Positions 26,657 to 36,753 are shown, counted from the stretch's first letter. The stretch: 64,000 bases of DNA from Anaerolineales bacterium (GCA_013140605.1 JABFSL010000030.1:1-64000), one strand, 5' to 3'. Translations and numbers: made by a program. The notes: a model not told the origin generated them from the sequence alone.

Positions 26657-28168
26657 TTATGGATTCTTAAGTACTCCAGCGGGGTGACAACGCGTGCAGG
26701 ATATATTCTGATGACAGGTATAGCAAACCTGATCTCCACGCGCGCGATATTCCTCGGCGTGTGTGTAAAGCATATCTTCGGGATGGGAAAGGTTATGGCA
26801 GGCGCCATTGTTACAGAAGGATTGTCCGTGGCAGTTGTAGCATTCCTGCTTCTGTTCTTCTGTTACAGAGCGATGATCAACCGTCCAGCGGAAATCTGTA
26901 TGAGATGATGGCAATCCCCCAACGATCACAGGCGCTTCGATCAGCAGGTCACTGCCTCTGCCGACAATTGGTACTGTGTGACAAAGGTTACACTCGCCGC
27001 TGATAGTGATGGTTTCCCCGTTTCCCTGACCATCAATTACAACATGCTTGTCATCATGGCAGCGGAAACAGCCTAAAGAAGGGGTGTGGCGTTCATTGTT
27101 TGGATTCGTATCCCAGGTCAAATTCATATAGGGAAAATTGGTGTCTGAATATATATCTTTAAGTTCCGCAATCGCATCAGCGGCTAATTTTTCCTTTTGG
27201 CTTTTTGATATTGACGCAATTGTTTGGGAGGCATAATATTCAACCAAACCATCCATGGCAGCGAAAGCCTCGGTCTCTGAAGCATAAGATCCCTGCAACA
27301 ACTCAACAGCCTTCGCGCGAATAAAAGGCAGATCGCGCGAGATCAACTCATCAGAAATGGCCTTATCCACAGATTGTTCAGGGTAGGGAATGTAATGAGC
27401 CGCGCGGTTATGACAGTCAATACAATCCAGCTTGCGGATGTTCCCTTCGGCGCGGGCTTTCTCAACAAAAGCAGTTTGTCCCATACCGACCAGATCGCGC
27501 GCAAAATATTCCTTAAGCGACCCGTCAGGCTGACGGACACCCACCCACGCGATTACCTGTCTCTGTTCATCCAATGCAATGTAATAAACTTCGCTGCTGA
27601 CATGCCAGTGAATGCCATCGCCGATCATGCCTGTACTGGTCTGCTTGCCGCCCATCTTTAAGATTAGAGTCGTTTGAACCAAGGTATTGGCTTCATCATT
27701 ATCGTAATGACGAATGGTCTTAACGATATTATCCTTGAATGTGGTCGGGGAATGACAGCCTTCACAAGTTTCACGGGCCGGGCGTAAATTCTTTACCGGG
27801 CTCTTAATAGGTCGGGAATAATCGCCTGTGATCTCGCCCACTAATTGTCGCGTGCCATCGATCTTTGATTGGATGAACGAAGCCGCTCCGGGTCCCACGT
27901 GACATTGAGCACATTCAACCTTCGCATGGGGAGATGCCTGATAGCGCACCCACTGCGGATCCATGGAATGGCAAACTGTTCCGCAAAACTCGGAGCTTTC
28001 ACTATAAACGAATGCCTGAACCCCTCCGACCAGCATTCCCAAAGCGACGACGAGTACTGCCAAAATACCAAATGCCAGCTTCATTCTATGAGAACGCTGG
28101 CGCAGATCAATCGTAATGGTTGGCCAGCCTTTTTTAATTCTTTCGCGCACAGATTTTATGATGCCCAT
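26657..28168 (-). CDS. NapC/NirT-like membrane multiheme cytochrome c (8 CXXCH plus CX3CH and CX4CH)
   Basis: N-terminal TM followed by EFCGTVCHSMDPQW; further CXXCH motifs; ATG at 28168 preferred over 28207. Confidence 0.85.
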   Translation of the reverse strand: MGIIKSVRERIKKGWPTITIDLRQRSHRMKLAFGILAVLVVALGMLVGGVQAFVYSESSEFCGTVCHSMDPQWVRYQASPHAKVECAQCHVGPGAASFIQSKIDGTRQLVGEITGDYSRPIKSPVKNLRPARETCEGCHSPTTFKDNIVKTIRHYDNDEANTLVQTTLILKMGGKQTSTGMIGDGIHWHVSSEVYYIALDEQRQVIAWVGVRQPDGSLKEYFARDLVGMGQTAFVEKARAEGNIRKLDCIDCHNRAAHYIPYPEQSVDKAISDELISRDLPFIRAKAVELLQGSYASETEAFAAMDGLVEYYASQTIASISKSQKEKLAADAIAELKDIYSDTNFPYMNLTWDTNPNNERHTPSLGCFRCHDDKHVVIDGQGNGETITISGECNLCHTVPIVGRGSDLLIEAPVIVGGLPSSHTDFRWTVDHRSVTEEQKQECYNCHGQSFCNNGACHNLSHPEDMLYTHAEEYRARGDQVCYTCHQNISCTRCHPAGVLKNP

Positions 28169-28169
28169 T

Positions 28170-29087
28170 TTATTGCATGCTTCCTTCGGCGTTTTTTTCC
28201 AACACAAGTTCCGTAACTTCCTCTACAACTTCTTCAATCTGAACAGGCTCTTCCAAATCTTCAGCATCCTCAAGCGGGATCTCGATCTCCACTGGCCAAA
28301 GCCTGTTTTGTATCGCGGCAGAAGCCTGCTCGAGGTAGGCCAGTTCGAGAGGGTGTTCCTCCTCCATCTCTTCAATGGTCATGTTCCCATTGAAAATACT
28401 TAAGTTCAATTTTTTGATCACTGAGTGATAGAAGTGCCAGGTCAGAATGGCAAGTACCGCCAGTATGGCTTCCCAGCGATGGAGCACGCGACTGACAGGG
28501 ATGACCCAGCCGGCAGGCAGGATCATTGTCAACTGGGCGGGGAACCATTGGATAATTCCTGTGACCACCATGACGACAGTCCCCCATACCAATGCCCAAT
28601 ATTCAGCTTTTTCTTCAAAGTTATAACGATCAAAACGAGGTCGGCGAACGGCAAGACCAAGATTGAATTTGATCATTTGAATCGCGTCAGTCAAATCGCT
28701 CCAGACGGGGAGCATCTTTCCGAGGCGGTGATGAACAAAAGCCTCATCAACAAACTTGATAACGTGATAAAGCGACTGAATGCCAAAAACAAAGGCCGCG
28801 ACATGATGTACCTGCCGCGACGCTTCAATACCTCCAAATATGGAGAGGATGAAGCTGCCCAAGAGAGTGTTGTAGTAAGTTTGGGCCAGACCCGTAAGTG
28901 CCAATGTGGTAAAAGAAAAGATCAGGACAAAGTGCTCAACACGCTGTCCAAGAGAGAATCGAATCACATAACGGCTTCCATCTGAAGCAATGCGCAAACG
29001 CTTAACTGCCTCCAACGCATCACGATAATAGATGTAACGCTTCATTGTGGCTGGAATCTTGGGTAATTTAACTTTTGACTCTTCCAT
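28170..29087 (-). CDS. cytochrome b family membrane subunit (formate dehydrogenase gamma / b561-like)
   Basis: Multi-TM with conserved histidines (RVEHFVLIFSFTTLALTGLAQ, RQVHHVAAFVFG, LHRWEAILAVLAILTWHFYHSV); ATG at 29087. Confidence 0.8.
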   Translation of the reverse strand: MEESKVKLPKIPATMKRYIYYRDALEAVKRLRIASDGSRYVIRFSLGQRVEHFVLIFSFTTLALTGLAQTYYNTLLGSFILSIFGGIEASRQVHHVAAFVFGIQSLYHVIKFVDEAFVHHRLGKMLPVWSDLTDAIQMIKFNLGLAVRRPRFDRYNFEEKAEYWALVWGTVVMVVTGIIQWFPAQLTMILPAGWVIPVSRVLHRWEAILAVLAILTWHFYHSVIKKLNLSIFNGNMTIEEMEEEHPLELAYLEQASAAIQNRLWPVEIEIPLEDAEDLEEPVQIEEVVEEVTELVLEKNAEGSMQ

Positions 29088-29088
29088 C

Positions 29089-30333
29089 TTACTTTCCTGT
29101 TTTTTGTGCTTCGGATGTTTCCACAGATGCACTGGATTTTTTCCTGAGCTTATCTGCCACACGACGGCGGGCATCAATTGCAATGTACACAACAAACCCA
29201 CCTATGAGAGTAGGGATGAAAAATTTATAAAAGGCTGTGATCGCAAACAATAGGGGAGTATCTTCCCAGGTGGGCGAATAATGACTTAACCATGCCTGCG
29301 GAAAAGTAATACCCGCATCCGGGTGACACTGCTGACAGGTCTCTTGCAGGTTGGCCGGATACACGGAAGACATCTCATTTTCAGGGGCTTGAATGTTATG
29401 AACACCGTGACAGTCATAACAAGTGGCCTTTGTAATTTTCACATCACCTGCTTTACGTGAGAAATCAACTGTACGCCCATGAAAATCATCAAGATAAGTT
29501 TGGAAGACATTGGTTGAAATGTCATACTTGCTCATCAGTTCATTATCCGCATGACAATTTCCGCACAATGTGATCGAGTCTGCCCTAAAATTTACATTAT
29601 CCGGGCCATCCACTTTATGGCTGCCATGACAGTTATTACAGGTCGGCACATCAGGATTGGAATCCGCTTCAAGCGCCGCTCCGTGAACGCTGCTTTCATA
29701 AGTCGTATAAACTGAGGTGTGACATTTACTGCATATTTGAGCGATCTTTGTACGCGGCTCACTTGGGGATGTAATATTGTGACTGCCATGGCAATCCACG
29801 CATATCGGCGCATAACGATTCCCCCGCTCCAATACGCGAGTATGTTCGCTGTCTGTTATTTCCTGAAATTTTTCTTCATGACATTTTTGGCAGGAGGAAT
29901 TAATTTCCATGCTGACAGCGCGCGCATCCTGATAGGGTGTAACCTCAAAAACAGGCGCACCCTGGCTGTCTCCGCCTAAAATCTGTGAATGACATACATT
30001 ACAAGATTGTTTCTGTGAATTTTTGTGGGGATATTCCTGTTGAGCATCGTGACATGACCGGCAACCTTCAATATGATTGGAGCCTTCATGTTCCCTGGGA
30101 TCGTAATATAAAGACATTGTTTTGCCGTCAGCAAAGCGCCCGAGCATATCTGGATTGGAATGACAGCCAAGGCAATCTCCTGTTTGATGCGGGCTTGGCA
30201 CTTTCAAGGCTGCGGTAGGGGTTGGGCTGGCTTCCTGAGCCAAAACAGAAGGGGAATCTGTGCTGTCAAAAAGCGCCCAACCCAGGGTGAAAAAAATAAC
30301 GGACAACAACACAAAAAATCTATATCGCATCAT
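29089..30333 (-). CDS. decaheme cytochrome c with C-terminal TM anchor
   Basis: Ten CXXCH motifs, signal peptide, C-terminal FKFFIPTLIGGFVVYIAI TM. Confidence 0.9.
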   Translation of the reverse strand: MMRYRFFVLLSVIFFTLGWALFDSTDSPSVLAQEASPTPTAALKVPSPHQTGDCLGCHSNPDMLGRFADGKTMSLYYDPREHEGSNHIEGCRSCHDAQQEYPHKNSQKQSCNVCHSQILGGDSQGAPVFEVTPYQDARAVSMEINSSCQKCHEEKFQEITDSEHTRVLERGNRYAPICVDCHGSHNITSPSEPRTKIAQICSKCHTSVYTTYESSVHGAALEADSNPDVPTCNNCHGSHKVDGPDNVNFRADSITLCGNCHADNELMSKYDISTNVFQTYLDDFHGRTVDFSRKAGDVKITKATCYDCHGVHNIQAPENEMSSVYPANLQETCQQCHPDAGITFPQAWLSHYSPTWEDTPLLFAITAFYKFFIPTLIGGFVVYIAIDARRRVADKLRKKSSASVETSEAQKTGK

Positions 30334-30740
30334 ATATTCAACTCTGTATTTGAAAGTGATTGGATCAAACCCACCAGATCCACCGCATGAGTGACCTGTA
30401 ATTCAATACTTGAGAATATCCGTATTCTGTCACTGGAAAGATCAAGCCGAATGATCTTCGCATTCGGTGCCCATTCCAGTAATTGTGTAACGGGTGTCTT
30501 TTGAAAAATATCAGAATCACCGGCATCAAGAATAATAATGGCCGGTGATTCTGTTTGGATGGTTTCGGGGGAATTTATAGTTTCGCTATCGATCAAACGT
30601 ACGTTGAACACATTCTGGTATTCTCTTAGGGTGCTTGCAATTCCGCCTGATAAAAGTGAATGATGTGCCAATATAAGTACGGTGGGAAGTGGTTGGATGA
30701 AATCCATTTTGATCAAGTCACTTTGTGAATATTGGCTCAA
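30330..30740 (-). CDS. degenerate stand-alone receiver-like protein
   Basis: TVLILAHHSLLSGGIASTL...IIILDAGDSDIF resembles a receiver but lacks the acidic pair; ATGA overlap with the decaheme gene. Confidence 0.55.
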   Translation of the reverse strand: MSQYSQSDLIKMDFIQPLPTVLILAHHSLLSGGIASTLREYQNVFNVRLIDSETINSPETIQTESPAIIILDAGDSDIFQKTPVTQLLEWAPNAKIIRLDLSSDRIRIFSSIELQVTHAVDLVGLIQSLSNTELNI

Positions 30741-30807
30741 ATAACTCGTGAATATTAATACAAGATAAGTAAAACCATCACACCCATTTAGTTAATCATG
30801 CATATAA

Positions 30808-30844
30808 AAACGGGTAGTTTTTCTTGACGAAAAACTACCCGTTT
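30808..30844 (-). terminator. strong hairpin between response regulator and receiver-like gene
   Basis: aaacgggtagttttt - cttgacg - aaaaactacccgttt, 15-bp perfect stem with T-run. Confidence 0.8.
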
Positions 30845-30873
30845 GAGCAGTGACAAAATTTAAAGAAATTGTC

Positions 30874-31518
30874 TTACAACTTGGGTTTTAAATTATGCCG
30901 AACTGCATAAGCTGCGGCCTCAGATCTGTTATTGAAATTCAATTTTTGCAATATATTTTTGATGTGATATTTAACTGTATTCTCACTGACGCCCAATTGC
31001 TCCGCAATGGCTTTATTGGGAAGCCCCTGCCCAAGAAAACCAAGCAATTCAACTTCGCGCGCAGTCAGGTTCCCGTCAGGCGCGCCACTATAACTGCCTT
31101 GTTGGGCAATATAATTTATCAGCCTCGCTGTAATGGAACTGGGCATGGGCGGCTCGCCTTTTTCCAAACCATGCAGTAACTTTATAAATTCATCCGAGTT
31201 CAGGCTTTTTAGCAAATATCCCCTGGCACCTGCGCGCAATGCTTCAATAAGTTTTTCATCTTCCTGGGAAATGGTGAGCATGATAACTCGTATCTCAGGG
31301 AGGGCATCTGTAATTTGACGTGTGGCATCTATCCCGTTCATGACCGGCATATCGATATCCATAAGCACCACATCCGGCCTTAATCTTCTGGCTTCGTTGA
31401 CAGCCTCCTGTCCATTGCCCGCTTCACCCGCCACCTGCATCCCGGCGGCTTTCAGCAAACTAACCATTCCATCACGAAATAATGCGTGATCATCTACTAC
31501 CAGGAAACGCAATGACAT
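30874..31518 (-). CDS. NarL/LuxR-family response regulator
   Basis: FLVVDDHALFRDGM receiver; LTAREVELLGFLGQGLPNKAIAEQLGVSENTVKYHIKNILQKL HTH. Confidence 0.95.
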   Translation of the reverse strand: MSLRFLVVDDHALFRDGMVSLLKAAGMQVAGEAGNGQEAVNEARRLRPDVVLMDIDMPVMNGIDATRQITDALPEIRVIMLTISQEDEKLIEALRAGARGYLLKSLNSDEFIKLLHGLEKGEPPMPSSITARLINYIAQQGSYSGAPDGNLTAREVELLGFLGQGLPNKAIAEQLGVSENTVKYHIKNILQKLNFNNRSEAAAYAVRHNLKPKL

Positions 31519-32969
31519 CAGGATTCTCCTTGAAACGCCAGAGGCAATCTAACAATCACTTTCGTCCCCTGCCCTTTTTCCGAAATGATCTCGAATGACG
31601 CTCCGATTGCACTGGCGCGTTCGCTCATTGTTTCCAGACCAAAATGAGGCTTGCGGTCTGACAAATTTTCAGCGGGATCAAACCCGACCCCGTTATCGCG
31701 AATCGTTACTGTAAGGGTCTTCTGTTGATTCACTTGAAGCATCACAGTGGCACGCGTCGCTCCGGCATGTTTGCGGACATTAGCCAGCGCCTCCTGAACG
31801 ATGCGCAGAAGCTGCAGATCACTGCCGTCAGGAACTTGAATTCGATCAATACTTTCATTTATTACTTCCGTTGGAATATCACTGTAGCGTTCAAAATTAA
31901 TGACATACTCGGTCAGGATCAAACCAATATCCTGCCCTTCCCCAATATCTGTTTTTAAGTCGAGAATGGCCTGACGAAGGTCGGCAAAAACTTTTCCAGC
32001 GGCCTCATCCAATTGACGAAGTTCAGTGATCGCATCAGGTAATTTCGTCTGCTCAATGAGCATACGCACTGCCGTGGCTTTATTTCTGACATACCCCAAT
32101 ATCTGGGCAGTGCTGTCATGCAATTCACGGGCCAGGCGATGGCGCTCCTCCATGACAGCCCTATAACGGGCATCATTCATCAATTCCTTTAATCTTAATT
32201 CCTCCTCCAAACTTTCAGCTGTTTTATTAAAGGCATTGATCAGATCATCAATCTCGTCATTTCTGGCTTCCAGGGGAATACGAGCAGACAAATCGCCAAG
32301 CGCGTATCGTTCCAATGGAAGCCGCAAAATTTCCACCCGTTTCACGATCAAAAAATGAGCGATACCATAAAAAATAATCGTAAATACCATGGTAAGGATA
32401 AAAGAGAAAACAAGGTCGGTCCACAGAGCGCCATATACTTGATCGGTCAACTCCACCAGTGAATAGTCTGTAATGATCACTCCCAATTCCTTTTGTAAAG
32501 GATCATGGCATTGGTAACAAGCCGGTTCATTGGGAACAAGGATACTGCTGCGAAGCATGGGTTCTTTGAAATCAGACGTATTAAGGATGATGCTGTGTCG
32601 CTGCACGATCCCTGTTGGTTGATGACATTCCACACACCCGGGCGAACTCAATGTTGGGGCGGGATTAAAATCAGCAGGCTGATCTGTCATCTTCAACTGA
32701 GCGCTCGCGTCAAATATGGCAACGTGTAAAATATTTTGTTGATTTCCAATATCCACCAATGCACTTTGGAGCATATCCCGGTCATTATTTAACATGCCAT
32801 GCCGCAGCCCGCCGCGCGCCAATTCCCCCAACTGGACAGCCGATAGTTCAATATTTTTCAGCAAGATCGCTTTTTCACGGTAATAATGCAGAATCGAATA
32901 ACCCCAAAAGGATATCAAAATAGGCAAGGCCAATCCCAATGCTACTTTCCAGCGAATACTTCGAAACAT
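31518..32969 (-). CDS. NarX/DegS-like sensor histidine kinase with two CXXCH motifs in the extracytoplasmic domain
   Basis: Two TMs, CVECHQ and CYQCHD between them, HAMP, RHRLARELHDSTAQ H-box, HATPase DNGVGFD. Confidence 0.92.
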   Translation of the reverse strand: MFRSIRWKVALGLALPILISFWGYSILHYYREKAILLKNIELSAVQLGELARGGLRHGMLNNDRDMLQSALVDIGNQQNILHVAIFDASAQLKMTDQPADFNPAPTLSSPGCVECHQPTGIVQRHSIILNTSDFKEPMLRSSILVPNEPACYQCHDPLQKELGVIITDYSLVELTDQVYGALWTDLVFSFILTMVFTIIFYGIAHFLIVKRVEILRLPLERYALGDLSARIPLEARNDEIDDLINAFNKTAESLEEELRLKELMNDARYRAVMEERHRLARELHDSTAQILGYVRNKATAVRMLIEQTKLPDAITELRQLDEAAGKVFADLRQAILDLKTDIGEGQDIGLILTEYVINFERYSDIPTEVINESIDRIQVPDGSDLQLLRIVQEALANVRKHAGATRATVMLQVNQQKTLTVTIRDNGVGFDPAENLSDRKPHFGLETMSERASAIGASFEIISEKGQGTKVIVRLPLAFQGES

Positions 32970-33181
32970 GTTACCTCGAGAAGAACCATGAAATTGCGAT
33001 GCCTGAACTTGAACGGTAGACAGGCATTATAAATGATGTAGATAATATCCTGCCATATGGCGATGTAATTGGGGATTTTATTTCTTGAATATATTCCAAT
33101 GACAAGAATCTATTATGCTAAAATAAGAGCAGTCTTATCGGTTTTTCGTAACTTTATGTTTTGGCTTGAGGTTGTGACCGA

Positions 33182-36100
33182 ATGAAATGCCCTAATTGCC
33201 AGACGAGCAATCCAGACGAAGCAAAGTTTTGTATGAATTGCGGGGCGTCTCTCGTGCTGGCTATTCATACAACAGATGTGGGGATTCATGATGCTCAGAT
33301 AAAAAACCAATCATTGGATAAATTTATTCCGCGCGAGTTGATGACCAAGTTTGAAGCGGCCCGCGCACAGGATGCGATGGCGGGAGAACGGCGCGTCATC
33401 ACCATGTTGTTCTGCGATGTCAAAGGTTCAACAGCCGCCGCTGAAAAAGTGGACCCTGAAACCTGGACGGATATCATGAACGGCATTTTTGAATTCATGA
33501 TCCGTCCCGTTTATAAATATGAAGGGACTGTGCCGCGACTGATGGGCGATGCAATCCTGGCTTTCTTCGGCGCACCGATTGCGCATGAGGATGATCCGCA
33601 GCGCGCGGTGTTGGCGGGTTTGGAAATTCTGGAGGGGATCAAAGAGTACGTGGAAGAAATCCGCCTCAAACATGGACTTGAATTTGGTCTGCGGGTCGGA
33701 ATCAATACTGGCCTCGTCGTTGTCGGCGCAATCGGCTCGGATTTACGTATGGAATATACAGCCATCGGGGATGCGATCAATCTCGCGGCACGCATGGAAC
33801 AGACCGCTGTTCCTGGGACAGTTCAAATCTCGGATGAGACTTATAAATTGGTCGCACCATTCTTCGACTTCGAAGCGTTGGGAGAAGTTGAAGTCAAAGG
33901 CAAAGCCGCGCCGATCAAGACGTATCGTCCGCTTGGAGTGAAGAAGAGTCCAGGTCATTTGCGCGGACTGCAAGGATTATCATCTCCATTGGTTGGGCGC
34001 GAGGCGCAGTTGGGTTTGCTCAACCAGCAGTTGCAGCAATTGAAAATCGGAGCAGGATCAATTGTCAGTGTGATTGGCGAAGCGGGGCTTGGGAAGTCCA
34101 CTTTGATCGCCAAGCTAATAAAATCAAATAATGGATATACCTGGCTGAGAGGCGATGCTGTCTCCTACGCGCGGTCGGTCAGTTATTTTCCGTGGCGTCA
34201 GATCATCCGCCAATCCATTGGCGCACATGACGATGATTCTGCCAGCGAAGTGCGCGGCAAACTTCGACATGTGCCATCACAGGATATTCCATTTTTGGAA
34301 GCGATGCTTGCAGTGGAAAGCGAAGAAAGTTTGCAGTTCGTAATGGGCTATCAGGGGGAGGCGTTTGTTCAAAAAATGGTGGACGCTGTGCGTGGGTATT
34401 TATCCGCGCTGGCAAGGGAAAATCCGCTCGTAATTGTGTTCGATGACCTGCATTGGGCGGACGAAGCCTCATTAAATTTATTGCTCAATCTTGTAGTGTT
34501 GAGCAATGCGCAACCACTGTTGTTCATTTGCATGTTACGGCCCGATAAAACCGCCGCCAGTTGGGATGCGATCAACAAGATCCAGCAAAAAGTAAAGGCG
34601 CGATATCATACCATTCTGCTTGAACCTTTGCATGTCGAACAAACAGAAATGCTGCTCATTAATTTATTGGGCGTGAAAGACCTGCCAAAAAATGTGCGCG
34701 ACATGATCGTTGAAAGAGCGGACGGCAATCCATTTTTCATCGAGGAATTAATCCGCTCGCTAATCGAAACAAAACAGATCATTCGTGAGAACAGCCATTG
34801 GCGGGCGATGAATGAAGATGCAAAAGTTTCTCTCCCCGACACATTGCGCGGTGTGCTCGGCGCCCGCATTGACCGTTTGCCTGAAATGACAAAACACGTT
34901 TTGCAAAACGCATCAGTGATCGGCCGTTCGTTTGATCTGCGTGTTTTAAAACAACTGACCAGTTTGAATGGCAGTTTTGATTCCCAAATTCAGTATTTAA
35001 AAGAAGCGAGTCTGGTTGAGCCGTTCCGCGAGGAATATGCGTTCAGGCATGTATTGATCCAGGAAGCGGCGTATGACTCGATTCTGATCAAGAAACGCGT
35101 GGAACTCCATAGGCGCATCGGAGAAACATTGGAAGAACTTCACGCGAATCGCGTTGAAGAATTTACGCCGCTGATCGCGCATCATTTTTTTAATGGGCAG
35201 GATCCGCGTTCGTTGAAATATGACATCCTCGCAGGCGAGAAAGCCGCGCGGCTGTATGCCAATGTTGAAGCCGCGACTCATTTCAGCCGCGCGCTTGAAG
35301 TGGCGAAACGTACGAAGGCGGGGTCTGAACAAATCATCAATCTCTACACTCAATTAGGTTCGGTGTTTGAATTGAGCGGACGTTTTGAAGAAGCCCTGGC
35401 CGCCTATGAAGAAATGCTCGCTTTTGCTCATGAGCATGGAGACCGTCCCACTGAGATGAAAGCGCTCATGGCGAAAGCCACCATCTATTCCATTTTTTCA
35501 CAGTTACATAATTCAGCGTTGAGTGAACAGATGTTGGTCGCGGCGCTTGAGATCTCCCGTGAGATTGGGGATCGTATCACCCAGGCAAAACTTAATTGGA
35601 ACCTGATGATTACCTATCTGTTCTCAAAACGGCTGGAACAGTCGCTTCAACACGGTCAGGCCGCCCTCGCTTTGGCGCGTGATTCAAGTGACCGCGAGCA
35701 ACTGGCTTTTGTCTTGAACGACCTATGCCGCCTCTATACATGCAGAGGCGAGTTTGAAAAGGCTCATGCTTCCATTCGAGAAGCGCGCGAACTTTGGAAA
35801 TCACTGGATCATCAGGTGATGCTGGCTGACAGTTTTGGCTCCGAGGCTGAGACTTACTTCAACGCGGGGGAATACGAACCATCTCTGGAATGCAGTCAGC
35901 AGGCATTGGAAATTTGTGAAAAGATAAATAACCAGTGGGGACAATCCTATGATCGCATGCTCATGGCTTTTTGCTGTTTTGAAAACGGTCAACTCGGACG
36001 TGGAATTCAACTGGCCGAACGAAGCTGCCAGCTTGCAGATGAAGCGGGGTTGATCGCCAGCAGTATCAGCCTGCGCTCGGAACTGGCCTGGGTATATGCC

Positions 36101-36715
36101 TATTGCGACGCGATTGAAAAAGGTTATCCGTTAATTGAGCAGGCTTCACAGATCGCGGATGCCAAACAACCTGCCTGGAGATCGTTTCCGCAAGCGGCAA
36201 AAGCGCGAATGCATCTGCTCGCGGATGATGTCCAATCGGCTGAACAAATTGTTGGAAACACATTGCTTCAACCCACTTCAATTCCGTATGCGCGTTACAC
36301 TATTTTTGTCTGCCTCGCAAATATCGAACTCGCAATGGCAAAGAATGACTTTGACAAGGCGCTATCGCTCGCAGATGAATTATTGGATGAAGTTACGCCT
36401 CTGACGCGCGTGGATGTCCCCGAAGTGTTGCACTGGAAGGGAAATGCTTTACTTGGATTGGGACGATTTGGAGAAGCGCTTCAAGCCTTAACCCAGGCTT
36501 GCTCGCTGGCAAAGCAAACTGATTCGAACCTTCATCTTTGGGTGATCCTAACGGATTTGGCACAAGTCCAATTGGAACTGGGGAATCAAAAAGAAGCTGA
36601 AGACAGTCTTGCAGAGGGTCGCAAAATTGCGCGGCAGGTGGCAGAATCCCTGCTTGAGGTTGGACTCACTGAATCGTTTTTGAACCAGCCTCGGGTTAAG
36701 AAGTTGATGCGATAA
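33182..36715 (+). CDS. zinc-ribbon / class III adenylate-guanylate cyclase / AAA ATPase / TPR protein
   Basis: CPNCQTSNPDEAKFCMNCG; MLFCDVKGSTAAAE and GDAILAFFGAP cyclase motifs; GEAGLGKST P-loop; C-terminal TPRs. Confidence 0.92.
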   Translation: MKCPNCQTSNPDEAKFCMNCGASLVLAIHTTDVGIHDAQIKNQSLDKFIPRELMTKFEAARAQDAMAGERRVITMLFCDVKGSTAAAEKVDPETWTDIMNGIFEFMIRPVYKYEGTVPRLMGDAILAFFGAPIAHEDDPQRAVLAGLEILEGIKEYVEEIRLKHGLEFGLRVGINTGLVVVGAIGSDLRMEYTAIGDAINLAARMEQTAVPGTVQISDETYKLVAPFFDFEALGEVEVKGKAAPIKTYRPLGVKKSPGHLRGLQGLSSPLVGREAQLGLLNQQLQQLKIGAGSIVSVIGEAGLGKSTLIAKLIKSNNGYTWLRGDAVSYARSVSYFPWRQIIRQSIGAHDDDSASEVRGKLRHVPSQDIPFLEAMLAVESEESLQFVMGYQGEAFVQKMVDAVRGYLSALARENPLVIVFDDLHWADEASLNLLLNLVVLSNAQPLLFICMLRPDKTAASWDAINKIQQKVKARYHTILLEPLHVEQTEMLLINLLGVKDLPKNVRDMIVERADGNPFFIEELIRSLIETKQIIRENSHWRAMNEDAKVSLPDTLRGVLGARIDRLPEMTKHVLQNASVIGRSFDLRVLKQLTSLNGSFDSQIQYLKEASLVEPFREEYAFRHVLIQEAAYDSILIKKRVELHRRIGETLEELHANRVEEFTPLIAHHFFNGQDPRSLKYDILAGEKAARLYANVEAATHFSRALEVAKRTKAGSEQIINLYTQLGSVFELSGRFEEALAAYEEMLAFAHEHGDRPTEMKALMAKATIYSIFSQLHNSALSEQMLVAALEISREIGDRITQAKLNWNLMITYLFSKRLEQSLQHGQAALALARDSSDREQLAFVLNDLCRLYTCRGEFEKAHASIREARELWKSLDHQVMLADSFGSEAETYFNAGEYEPSLECSQQALEICEKINNQWGQSYDRMLMAFCCFENGQLGRGIQLAERSCQLADEAGLIASSISLRSELAWVYAYCDAIEKGYPLIEQASQIADAKQPAWRSFPQAAKARMHLLADDVQSAEQIVGNTLLQPTSIPYARYTIFVCLANIELAMAKNDFDKALSLADELLDEVTPLTRVDVPEVLHWKGNALLGLGRFGEALQALTQACSLAKQTDSNLHLWVILTDLAQVQLELGNQKEAEDSLAEGRKIARQVAESLLEVGLTESFLNQPRVKKLMR

Positions 36716-36727
36716 ATGTGCTTGTTC

Positions 36728-36753
36728 GGAAAGCGGACTGAAGTCCGCTTTCC
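36728..36753. repeat. 12-bp perfect palindrome hairpin
   Basis: GGAAAGCGGACT-ga-AGTCCGCTTTCC. Confidence 0.7.
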
